From NCBI RefSeq assembly GCF_000519305.1, contig NZ_KI912611.1, positions 707 to 45,776 of the forward strand: a stretch of DNA of 45,070 nucleotides, read 5' to 3'. The DNA is from Mesorhizobium ciceri WSM4083 (GTDB lineage Bacteria > Pseudomonadota > Alphaproteobacteria > Rhizobiales > Rhizobiaceae). Shown piece by piece: positions 33,130 to 41,347 of this stretch. How positions within the stretch are numbered: position 1 is the stretch's first letter; every line of letters begins with the position of its first letter. Below the pieces are notes generated by a model. That model saw nothing but the letters and a program-made list of their open reading frames with translations. It had not been told where the DNA came from and ran no database searches. The position numbers and the translations under genes are program-made.

Positions 33130-35576
33130 GATGATTGCTCCTTGTCTGGCTGGGGGAATTGCTGGAAAAGCTCGGCAGCCCAATCGAGGCCGCGCGCGCT
33201 CAGGAAGCGGGAAGCGAAGCTCTCCTCCCCGTGTTCGGACAGGATCCTGTCGATGAGGGTCTGCGTGGCTGGATCGGAGGCGCCGCAAAGCGCAAGCGTG
33301 ATTGGGCCTAAGCCCAGCTCGAAGAGCCGGTTGCCGCAGCGCGACTGCAGATAGTATTGCCGCTTCGGCGTGGCGCGCGCGATCAGTTCGATCTGCCGTT
33401 CGTTCAGCCCAAAGCGCTCATAGGCTGCCCGAGCCTGCGGTTCCACGGCACGATCGTTGGGAAGAAAAATGCGCTGCGGGCAGCTCTCGATGATTGCGGG
33501 CGCGATTGACGAGCCAGCGATGTCGGCAAGCGACTGCGTGGCGAAGATTACGGACACGTTCTTCTTTCGCAGCACCTTCAGCCATTCGCGGATGCGGGCG
33601 GCAAACAGCGGATTGTCAAGATAGATCCAGGCCTCATCGAGCATGAGCAGCGTCGGCCGCCCGTCGAACCGCTCCTCGAGGCGATGGAACAGATAAGTCA
33701 GCACCGGCAGGACAGCGCTTTCCTCATGCATCAGTTCCTCGGTCTCGAAGCACTGCACGTCCGAGTTGGCGAGCCGATCATCATCCGCGTCGAGCAGCCG
33801 GCCGAAAGGACCGTCGAGCGTGTAGGGCATGAGCGCCGACTTCAGCGCGTTGGACTGAAGCAGCACCGCGAGGCCGGTGAGCGTTCGCTCTTGCGCCGGC
33901 GCGGTGGCAAGGCTGGTGAGCGCCGACCAGATTGCCTCCTTCACCTCTGGCGTGACGGTGACGTTCTCATGAGCAATCAAGCCGGTGATCCATTCCGCCG
34001 CCCAGCTTCGGGTAGCGGGGTCGCTGATCTTGCGCAGGGGCTGGAAGGCAAGCGCACCGTCGGCACCCAAGGCATGGTGTTCTCCGCCCATGGCAAGCGT
34101 TGCCGCGCGGGCCGAATTGCCCTTGTCGAAGAGATAAACTTGCGCGTCGGCATAGCGTCGGAACTGCAGAGCAATTAAGGTGAGCAGAACCGACTTGCCG
34201 GCACCGGTCGGTCCAACGATGAGCATGTGGCCGACATCGTCCACATGGGTGGAAAGCCGGAACGGCGTCGACCCGCTGGTCTCTGCAAAGAGAAGCGGCG
34301 GGGCCTCTGTCCGTGTGACCTTGGTCAGATGCTCGTTCGAGGTCGGACCGGCCCACACCGATGATAGCGGCATGAGATGGGCAAGGTTTAGCGTGTGGAG
34401 GAGCGGTTGGCGCACATTGGCATAGACATGACCGGGCAATGAGCCGAGCCACGCTTCGACTGCATTGACGCTTTCACGGATCGTGGTGAAGCCGAGGCCA
34501 TTGATGATGCGCTCGACCGCGCGAAGTTTCTCCGCCGCGGCTTGGCGATCCTCGTGCCACACCGTCACGGTCGTGGTGAGATAGCCGAAGCCGACATGAT
34601 CGCCGCCCAAAGCCTGAAGGGCGGCATCGGCATCGAGCGCCTTATTATCGGCGTCGCTGTCCACGAGAGGAACGGCTTCGTTCGTCACGACCTCGCGCAG
34701 GATGGCCGTGATCGATTTGCGCTTGGCAAACCACTGCCGGCGCAACCGCGTGAGCGTCTTCGTGGCTTCCGTCTTGTCGAGCGGGATGAAGCGCGTCATC
34801 CAGCGATAGGCAAAATCCTGGTGGTTCAGCGCGTCGAGGATTCCGGGCCGCGTGACATTGGGAAAGCCGAGAACGGTGAGTGTGCGCAGATGCTGTTCAC
34901 CCAGCATCGGTTCCAGGCCGCCGGTAAGCGACGCGTCAACCAGGATGCCATCCAAATACATCGGCGTTTCCGGAACGGCGACTGGGTGGCGGCGGGTCGA
35001 GACGGTGCCGTGCAGATAGGTCAGCGTCTCGGCATCGTCGAGCACGCGCACTTCGGGCATGAAGCCCGACAGGAGGTCCAGCACACGGTCGGTCTCGTCA
35101 CGGAACCGCGCCAGCTCCTGGGGCCAGTCTCTTTCCCCTTCCGCACGACGCGAGTCGACGAGCGCGTTTTCCGCCCGGGCCTGGCTGTCCGGTGGCGGCA
35201 TGAACAGCAAGGTCAGGTGATAACGGCTCTCGAAGTGCGCGACCTTGCCCTCGAAGGCCGCACGCCGCTCTTCATCGACCAGCCACGACGCCGCGTCGGG
35301 AAAAGTAGAGCTCGGATAGCCCCGCGCTTCGGTGCGCTCGGCTTCGAAGAAGAGTGCCCAGCCGGAGCCGAGCCGTCTGAGCGCATTGTTTGCCCGCGAG
35401 CAAACACCTACGAGTTCGGCTTCCGTCGCGCTTTCGAGATCCGGGCCGCGGAACCGGAACGTCCGCTGAAAGCTGCCATCCTTGTTGAGCACGATGCCGG
35501 GCGCGACCAGCGCGGCCCAAGACAGGTGGTCGGCAAGCCTGTCGGCTTTGCTGCGGTATTCCGAAAGGTTCAGCAT
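33126..35576 (-). CDS. trbE: Conjugal transfer ATPase TrbE (VirB4-like)
   Basis: An 816-residue ATPase starting MLNLSEYRSKADRLADHLSW. The Walker A motif is VGPTGAGKSVLL and Walker B LLMLDEAWIYLD, followed by FATQSLADI. TrbE energises pilus and channel assembly. The ATG lies inside the end of trbD; the 40 codons before it in frame are a shadow of trbD. Confidence 0.93.
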   Translation of the reverse strand: MLNLSEYRSKADRLADHLSWAALVAPGIVLNKDGSFQRTFRFRGPDLESATEAELVGVCSRANNALRRLGSGWALFFEAERTEARGYPSSTFPDAASWLVDEERRAAFEGKVAHFESRYHLTLLFMPPPDSQARAENALVDSRRAEGERDWPQELARFRDETDRVLDLLSGFMPEVRVLDDAETLTYLHGTVSTRRHPVAVPETPMYLDGILVDASLTGGLEPMLGEQHLRTLTVLGFPNVTRPGILDALNHQDFAYRWMTRFIPLDKTEATKTLTRLRRQWFAKRKSITAILREVVTNEAVPLVDSDADNKALDADAALQALGGDHVGFGYLTTTVTVWHEDRQAAAEKLRAVERIINGLGFTTIRESVNAVEAWLGSLPGHVYANVRQPLLHTLNLAHLMPLSSVWAGPTSNEHLTKVTRTEAPPLLFAETSGSTPFRLSTHVDDVGHMLIVGPTGAGKSVLLTLIALQFRRYADAQVYLFDKGNSARAATLAMGGEHHALGADGALAFQPLRKISDPATRSWAAEWITGLIAHENVTVTPEVKEAIWSALTSLATAPAQERTLTGLAVLLQSNALKSALMPYTLDGPFGRLLDADDDRLANSDVQCFETEELMHEESAVLPVLTYLFHRLEERFDGRPTLLMLDEAWIYLDNPLFAARIREWLKVLRKKNVSVIFATQSLADIAGSSIAPAIIESCPQRIFLPNDRAVEPQARAAYERFGLNERQIELIARATPKRQYYLQSRCGNRLFELGLGPITLALCGASDPATQTLIDRILSEHGEESFASRFLSARGLDWAAELFQQFPQPDKEQSS

Positions 35577-35842
35577 GCCAGCCACCCCTTCTGGCGAAGG
35601 TGGCGGATAAGCACACTGGCGAATTCCGGATCGCGCCTCGCTGCAAAAACCGCGATCGTGTGGCCGGCAATCCAGAGCATCAGCCCTGCGATCCATTGCT
35701 GCAGGCCAACGCCGATTGCCGCGGCCACTGTGCCACTAAGGATCGCCACCGCTCGCGGTGCGCCGCCCAATAGGATCGGCTCGGTCAATGCCCGGTGAAC
35801 CGGTACCTCGAAGCCTTCGATATGCTGCTCTCCGGGGGCCAT
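35570..35842 (-). CDS. trbD: Conjugal transfer protein TrbD (VirB3-like)
   Basis: A 90-residue membrane protein starting MAPGEQHIEGFEVPVHRALT with EPILLGGAPR, then two hydrophobic segments (about 30-48 and 50-67). The start shares a base with the trbC stop (TGATG) and its end overlaps the trbE start by seven bases. Confidence 0.9.
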   Translation of the reverse strand: MAPGEQHIEGFEVPVHRALTEPILLGGAPRAVAILSGTVAAAIGVGLQQWIAGLMLWIAGHTIAVFAARRDPEFASVLIRHLRQKGWLAC

Positions 35843-36150
35843 CAGACGAGCGCTCCACCACCGAAGGAGAAGAAGGATAGAAAGAAGCTCGATGCAGCAA
35901 AGGCGATCGACAGCCCGAACACGATCTGGATAAGCCGGCGGAAACCGCCTGCCGTGTCGCCGAAGGCGAGCGTCAGGCCGGTGGTGATGATGATGATCAC
36001 CGCGACGATCTTGGCGACCGGTCCCTGCACCGATTCCAGGATCTGCTGTAGTGGCTGTTCCCACGGCATGCCGGAGCCGGCCGCATAAGCCGGGGCAGTG
36101 AGAACAAACGTGAGCGCGGCGGACGAAAGAAAGCGAAGCTTCTTGCGCAT
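35842..36150 (-). CDS. trbC: Prepilin TrbC (VirB2-like)
   Basis: A 102-residue protein started at ATG 36150 with AAAGG upstream; a TTG at 36165 is in frame. A signal peptide (MRKKLRFLSSAALTFVLTAP, cut near AYA) is followed by two hydrophobic segments separated by a polar loop, typical of cyclisable conjugative pilins. Confidence 0.9.
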   Translation of the reverse strand: MRKKLRFLSSAALTFVLTAPAYAAGSGMPWEQPLQQILESVQGPVAKIVAVIIIITTGLTLAFGDTAGGFRRLIQIVFGLSIAFAASSFFLSFFSFGGGALV

Positions 36151-36161
36151 GAAGTGACCTT

Positions 36162-37130
36162 TCAAAGCTGTTGAAGTTGCGGAAGCGTGAGTTGGGTGAC
36201 GGCGTAGTCGCCGCTGCCATCGAGACCAGTGACCTCGGCAATCGCATCAATGTGGCGCGAGGATCCGCGTCCGGCGATGAAGACAATCAGACCGATGGCA
36301 TCGGCGATGAGGCGGCGGGGGACGGTGACGACGGTTTCCTGGGCGAGCTGCTCAATGCGGTAGAGGGCAGAGCGCGCCGAATTGGCGTGCACGGTGGCAA
36401 TGCCGCCGGGGTGCCCGGTGTTCCATGCCTTAAGCATGTCGAGGGCTTCGGCGCCCCTCACTTCGCCGACGATGATCCGATCGGGCCTGAGCCGCAGCGT
36501 CGAGCGTACGAGGTCGGCAAGCGTCACCGCACCCCGCCTCGTCCTCAAGGCAACACAGTCCTTTGCTGCGCATTGCAGTTCGCGCGTATCCTCGATCAGG
36601 ATTACCCGTTCGTCACATTCGGCAACTTCGGCCAGCAGCGCATTGGCAAGCGTCGTCTTGCCCGAGGACGTACCGCCGGCAACCAGGATGTTGCGCCGCT
36701 CGCGCACTGCCTTCCTCAATGCATCAGCCTGCGCCGGAAGCATGATGCGATCGGCAACATAGTTGGCCAGCGTGTAGAGTTTTGCCGCAGGCTTGCGGAT
36801 GGCAAAGCATGGCGCCAAGACGACTGGCGGCAACAGCCCTTCGAAGCGCTCGCCCGAGGGCAGCTCGGCACTGACAATCGGGTTGTCGGCATGCACCTCG
36901 GCACGGACGTGGGAGGCGACGACGCGGATTATGCGTTCCGCCTCGGAAGGGTGCATGTGCACGCCGGTTTCGATCCGGCCTTCGCCCAACCGGTCGAGCC
37001 TCAGCGCGCCGTCGGGATTGACCATCACCTCGATCACAGCCGGATCGGCAAGCGCCTCAGTGATCGCCGGCCCCATGGCGGTGCGCAGCATGGCGCGGCG
37101 GCGATGGTTAGCCTCTGGGTGGGAGCTCAT
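36162..37130 (-). CDS. trbB: Conjugal transfer ATPase TrbB (VirB11-like)
   Basis: A 322-residue secretion ATPase. Walker A is AGGTSSGKTTL at 151-161; downstream come LIEDTRELQC, a TLRLRPDRIIVGEVRGAE Walker-B region and TGHPGGIATVHANSA. It is the hexameric motor switching pilus assembly and DNA transfer. It overlaps the preceding small gene by four bases. Confidence 0.93.
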   Translation of the reverse strand: MSSHPEANHRRRAMLRTAMGPAITEALADPAVIEVMVNPDGALRLDRLGEGRIETGVHMHPSEAERIIRVVASHVRAEVHADNPIVSAELPSGERFEGLLPPVVLAPCFAIRKPAAKLYTLANYVADRIMLPAQADALRKAVRERRNILVAGGTSSGKTTLANALLAEVAECDERVILIEDTRELQCAAKDCVALRTRRGAVTLADLVRSTLRLRPDRIIVGEVRGAEALDMLKAWNTGHPGGIATVHANSARSALYRIEQLAQETVVTVPRRLIADAIGLIVFIAGRGSSRHIDAIAEVTGLDGSGDYAVTQLTLPQLQQL

Positions 37131-37540
37131 CCTTCCCCTCCCCCGCCACCGTCTTTGCCAAGCGATCGTTTGCCGGAAGCGATTTGGCGGCCGACCTGCT
37201 CAACGAATTTATCGAAACGCTCCTGAGCGATGGCCTGCGTTGCCCTGTCCGGGATCGGCGTGTGAGCGTGGAGCGTGATCGAAAAGCGGATGAAGAGCGC
37301 GAGGCTCTCCAGGATCATCTCGCCATCGCGCCTGACATGAGCGAGTTCGCGCGAAAGACGGTCGAGCCTCACGCCGTAGCGCCGGTCGAGCTCGATCTCG
37401 CCACGCCGTTCGATGTACGCCTCGACCGCCTTCGCAACGATCGCGGACTTGGTGGTCGAGGGATCGCGGCTTAGGTTATCCAGTTTCTTGCTGAGCTCTG
37501 GCTCAAGCAAAAACTGATGTCGAATGCGGTGGGGCTTCAT
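37127..37540 (-). CDS. Ribbon-helix-helix (CopG-type) protein between traG and trbB
   Basis: A 137-residue protein started at ATG 37540 (MKPHRIRHQFLLEPELSKKL). Residues 5-45 look like a CopG/Arc-type ribbon-helix-helix (HQFLLEPELSKKLDNL, then TKSAIVAKAVEAYIE). Such genes sit between traG and trbB in many integrative elements and probably regulate transfer or belong to the relaxosome. The C-terminal part is Gly-rich (KDGGGGGEG). Confidence 0.8.
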   Translation of the reverse strand: MKPHRIRHQFLLEPELSKKLDNLSRDPSTTKSAIVAKAVEAYIERRGEIELDRRYGVRLDRLSRELAHVRRDGEMILESLALFIRFSITLHAHTPIPDRATQAIAQERFDKFVEQVGRQIASGKRSLGKDGGGGGEG

Positions 37541-37659
37541 GCGGCTCGTTCCACGGGCCAGCGCTTGGCGCGCCGGCGACGGGAACAAGCATCGGCCGAA
37601 CACCAGAAATCTGTTATGGCCCTTAACTACGCTCAGATGCGCTCTGCCTTTGAATGCCT

Positions 37660-39690
37660 TCAGAAGCCGGGCACGATGTCCTTGGCGTTGCCCGTTGTCT
37701 CGTTGATGCCGTAGGCGCGCGAGGCAGTCGAGATCCGGTCCATGACGCGCTTATCGGCTACCGTCTCGCTATCATCGTCAACGGGCTTGAAGAGGTCGTC
37801 CTGATCGGGCCCCTGGGGGACGACGGGCTGTTCTTCGGCCAGACCTGGATGACGTTGCTGCTGGAAACCTCCCTCATCCCCGATTGCCGCGGCGGCAATC
37901 TCGTCGTCTGAAGCTAGACGACGGTCAACGCCCCGCACCTGGCCAGTCCAGTCGTTCGCACACGACGCAGGGCAGTCCACATTGGAACCGTCGAGCAGCA
38001 CCGGCGAAGGTAGCACCCGTTCGGTGAAATTCTGGTCCTCGTAGTAGCGCAGCTTCTTAGCGCGGATTGGAGCCAACCCCGATATCAGCACCAGCTCATC
38101 GGAATTCGGCAACTGCATCACCTCGCCGGGAGTCAAGAGCGGGCGCGCGGTCTCCTGTCGACTGACCATGACATGAGACAGCCAGGGGGCAAGCCGGTGG
38201 CCGGCATAATTGCGCATGGATCTGAGTTCCGTCGCAGTGCCAAGAGCGTCGGAAATACGCTTGGCAGTCCGCTCGTCATTGGAAGAAAATGCAATTCGCA
38301 CGTGGCAATTGTCCAGGATGGCGTTGTTCTCGCCATAGGCCTTCGAGATCTGGTTCAAGGACTGCGCGATCAGACAGGCGCGGATGCCGTAACCGGCCAT
38401 GAAGGCGAGCGCAGTCTCGAAGAAGTCCAGCCGCCCGAGCGCCGGAAATTCGTCCAGCATCATAAGAAGCTGATGCTTGCGGCTCTTCTTTGGATCGCCC
38501 TCCAGGCGCTCCGTCAGTCGCCGACCGATCTGATTGAGAACCAGTCGCATCAACGGCTTGGTACGCGAGATGTCCGATGGCGGCACGACGAGATAGAGCG
38601 ATAGCGGCCGCTCGGCAGCCATGAGGTCGGCAATTCGCCAGTCGCAGGCCGATGTTGCCGCCGACACCGTCGGATCGCGGTAGAGCCCAAGAAACGACAT
38701 CGCGGTCGAAAGAACGCCTGAACGCTCATTCTCTGATTTATTAAGCACCTCGCGCGCGGCAGAAGCGACAACAGGATGGACCTGAGGCTTATCCGCCGGG
38801 CCGAGGTGGTTGGTGGTCATCATGCGCTGAAGCGTTGCGGCAAACGAACGTTGCGGGTCCGACAAGAAGGTGGCGACGCGGGATAGCGTCTTTTCTTCCT
38901 CGGCATAGAGCACGTGCAAAATGGCGCCGACGAGCAGCGAATGACTGGTCTTCTCCCAATGATTTCGCCGCTCCAGCGCGCCTTCCGGGTCGACAAGAAT
39001 GTCGGCAATGTTCTGGACGTCGCGCACTTCGTTTGCGCCCTTGCGGACTTCCAGCAGCGGGTTGTAGCGGGCTGATCTTGCATCCGTCGGATCGAACAGA
39101 AGGCAGTATGAGAACTTCGAGCGCCAGCCGGAGGTTAGCTGCCAATTCTCGCCCTTGATGTCATGAATGACAGCCGATCCGGTCCAGGAAAGAAGCGTTG
39201 GAACAACCAGTCCGACGCCCTTGCCCGAACGCGTCGGCGCGAAGGCCATGACGTGCTCCGGGCCGTCATGGCGCAGGTAGCGATCCTTCAGCTTGCCGAG
39301 GAAAATGCCGGTCGGCCGAAACAGGCCCGCGTTCTCGACCTCCCGGATAGCGGCCCAATGTGAAGAGCCGTAGGTGGTGACCAACCCACGCTGTCGCGAC
39401 CGCCACAGCGACCCGGCGACCGCTGCAGCACATCCCATGAACCCACTGGCGCCGGCGAGCATACCTGCCTTGTCGAAGACGTCTGGCGCATAGGCATCGA
39501 AATGGAACCACCATTCGAACAATTTCCACGGCCTGTAGATTGGCCATCCGGCGAGGATAAACCATGGTGCGCCGAGAGGCGTCTGGTAGGCCAGCATGTG
39601 GGCGCACCATTGCGTTGCCGTCCATACGCCGAGAGTGACGATAGCGAATACAACGGCGGTCTGCCCAATCAGTAGCTTTGTGGGGGTCAT
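37660..39690 (-). CDS. traG: Type IV coupling protein TraG (VirD4-like)
   Basis: A 676-residue ATPase with two N-terminal membrane segments (about 8-28 and 78-95), Walker A FAPTRSGKGVGLVVPT near residue 150, and Walker B LLMMLDEFPALG. It delivers the relaxase-DNA complex to the Trb channel. It is first in the transfer cluster; the relaxase gene is not in the window. Confidence 0.93.
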   Translation of the reverse strand: MTPTKLLIGQTAVVFAIVTLGVWTATQWCAHMLAYQTPLGAPWFILAGWPIYRPWKLFEWWFHFDAYAPDVFDKAGMLAGASGFMGCAAAVAGSLWRSRQRGLVTTYGSSHWAAIREVENAGLFRPTGIFLGKLKDRYLRHDGPEHVMAFAPTRSGKGVGLVVPTLLSWTGSAVIHDIKGENWQLTSGWRSKFSYCLLFDPTDARSARYNPLLEVRKGANEVRDVQNIADILVDPEGALERRNHWEKTSHSLLVGAILHVLYAEEEKTLSRVATFLSDPQRSFAATLQRMMTTNHLGPADKPQVHPVVASAAREVLNKSENERSGVLSTAMSFLGLYRDPTVSAATSACDWRIADLMAAERPLSLYLVVPPSDISRTKPLMRLVLNQIGRRLTERLEGDPKKSRKHQLLMMLDEFPALGRLDFFETALAFMAGYGIRACLIAQSLNQISKAYGENNAILDNCHVRIAFSSNDERTAKRISDALGTATELRSMRNYAGHRLAPWLSHVMVSRQETARPLLTPGEVMQLPNSDELVLISGLAPIRAKKLRYYEDQNFTERVLPSPVLLDGSNVDCPASCANDWTGQVRGVDRRLASDDEIAAAAIGDEGGFQQQRHPGLAEEQPVVPQGPDQDDLFKPVDDDSETVADKRVMDRISTASRAYGINETTGNAKDIVPGF

Positions 39691-40725
39691 TGGCCTCTTC
39701 CGCTGTCGTGTTAAGCCGAACTAATGATCATGTCGCGGAGCAGAAACTAAAACGTATCCTACGCACGACCTGCTGCGATCAGGCATCGGCAAGAGGTTGG
39801 AAACGTCAGAGCGGGCGCAGAGGCCCGGTGCTTTCGGCGCTCAACCCGGGCCGCGCGGATCAGTCCGCGACGGTGTGTGCCGCTCACCGGCATAGTCGGC
39901 CTGTCTGGCAGGCGCCGTCACACATGTTTCGACATTGTGACATCAGTGTGCCGCACGTTTTTAAAACTCTTAACAATTAAATTGTCATCGTGTTGATATA
40001 CTCGGCTGGAATTTGAAGGTAAATTGCTCTCATCCACCGCAGTCGGGAACGCCGTTCTTAGAAGAAACAGCAGATAAGACGATGATCTGGAAACGACACT
40101 TGCGGCTTTGCTTACTATCGGCAATGCTGCGGTAGCGCAATACAGAAAAGTATGCGTACGCCAGGCACCATCTTCGACCAGGGATTACGAAATGGGCAAT
40201 ACCGAGAGTCGTCGAAACTGTCCACTTCCCAGCGTTAGACCATGCCAAAGCCATCGATCAACCCGCGCCGTCACCGGAAGGCGGGCAAGCAGTCGACAGG
40301 AGCTCTTGTCGAAGTCGCGTCGGGTGCAATCGCCGAAACAGGCCCAGAATCCATCCTCAAAAGCAAAGGCGGTCGGCAACGACCTGTCGCTGGGAACGAT
40401 CGCAGCATTGCGGGCGAACACCCGGCTGGCTCTCGGATGTACAGGCGGGCAGGCCGAAGTTTCAAGCATCCACAAACCGAGGCGGTCGCGACGGCCTCAC
40501 GCAGATCAAGGGCAGTCTTCGACGTGGTGGCCGATCTCGAGGCGGTTTGCTCGCCCCGGGGACTGGAGGGGGTGCTTGCTTGGTTGGGCCTAGAGGCTCG
40601 TCCAGCTTGCTCCCGCTGTCTTTGGAACTGGATCGCGCAAAATACGTGACAATCACGAACATGCTGCTCGAGTTCACCGGTTCTTCAGATGCCAGAGTTC
40701 GATAGCTGCCAAAGGGAAAACTCGC
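39691..40725. other. One kilobase upstream of traG without a supported gene
   Basis: Short frames on both strands only. The part at about 39950-40015 is AT-rich and includes ACAAT-TAA-ATTGT (39973-39985), which may belong to a promoter. In related elements the transfer origin and relaxase gene lie near traG, but I could not identify an origin here. Confidence 0.5.
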
Positions 40726-41166
40726 ATGAAACGACGTGGTCTCATGTTCCTGACGCTGCTTTCACTGGTCGGGCTTTCCTTCGCTGCGACAGAGGAAAGG
40801 ACTCAGGGGGCCGCCGATGCGACGATGAGATTTTTGGGTGACAGCGCGGCTGCTGGCGCTGGCTACACCTGGGGTGGCGGAACCCTGGACTTCGAGGGTA
40901 AATGCTATCCTTTCACCGTTTCCGGATTGACCTTCATCGATATCGGCGCCGAGCGAATTGACGGCGCAGGAACTGTTTACAATCTGAAGACGGCCGAAGA
41001 TCTCGCGGGAACCTATATCGCGGCCGGCTCGGGTGCGACACTCGCAGGCGGAGGCAGCGTTGTGGCGCTCGAAAATCAGAATGGCGTTATCGTGCATTTC
41101 CATTCAACCACGGCTGGACTGAAACTCTATCTGTCGCCCGCAGGGATCGTTGTGAAGCTGAAGTGA
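40726..41166 (+). CDS. Small exported glycine-rich protein, unknown function
   Basis: A 146-residue protein with AAAGGG upstream of the ATG and a signal peptide (MKRRGLMFLTLLSLVGLSFA, cut near residue 20). The mature part is a Gly-rich beta protein: YTWGGGTLDFEGKCYPFTVS, IDIGAERIDGAGTVYNLK, GTYIAAGSGATLAGGGSVVA and FHSTTAGLKLYLSPAG. I have seen such proteins in alphaproteobacteria without a firm function. A periplasmic role is likely. Confidence 0.7.
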   Translation: MKRRGLMFLTLLSLVGLSFAATEERTQGAADATMRFLGDSAAAGAGYTWGGGTLDFEGKCYPFTVSGLTFIDIGAERIDGAGTVYNLKTAEDLAGTYIAAGSGATLAGGGSVVALENQNGVIVHFHSTTAGLKLYLSPAGIVVKLK

Positions 41167-41347
41167 ATTCCTGGATCCTCGCTGCATCCGCTCTGTCAGG
41201 TGATCGCTGGAACATAGCCGAATCGATCGAGAATCGGTCTGAACGGGCCGTGTCCAAGAACCGGATTCAGCCGGCTCTGACCGCCAGGCGAAGAATCGTT
41301 GCCGCATGCGGCAAGGCTTGAGAGAACTGAACAGAGGGAGCGGCGGA

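Noticed and set aside
34542..35798. 418-residue plus-strand frame
   Set aside because: Antisense to trbE and trbD, which match their families over full length.
36171..37226. 351-residue plus-strand frame
   Set aside because: Antisense to trbB; no domain recognised.
40242..40649. 135-residue plus-strand frame upstream of the exported-protein gene
   Set aside because: Low-complexity Arg/Ser-rich translation, overlapping frames on both strands, and no homology that I recognise.
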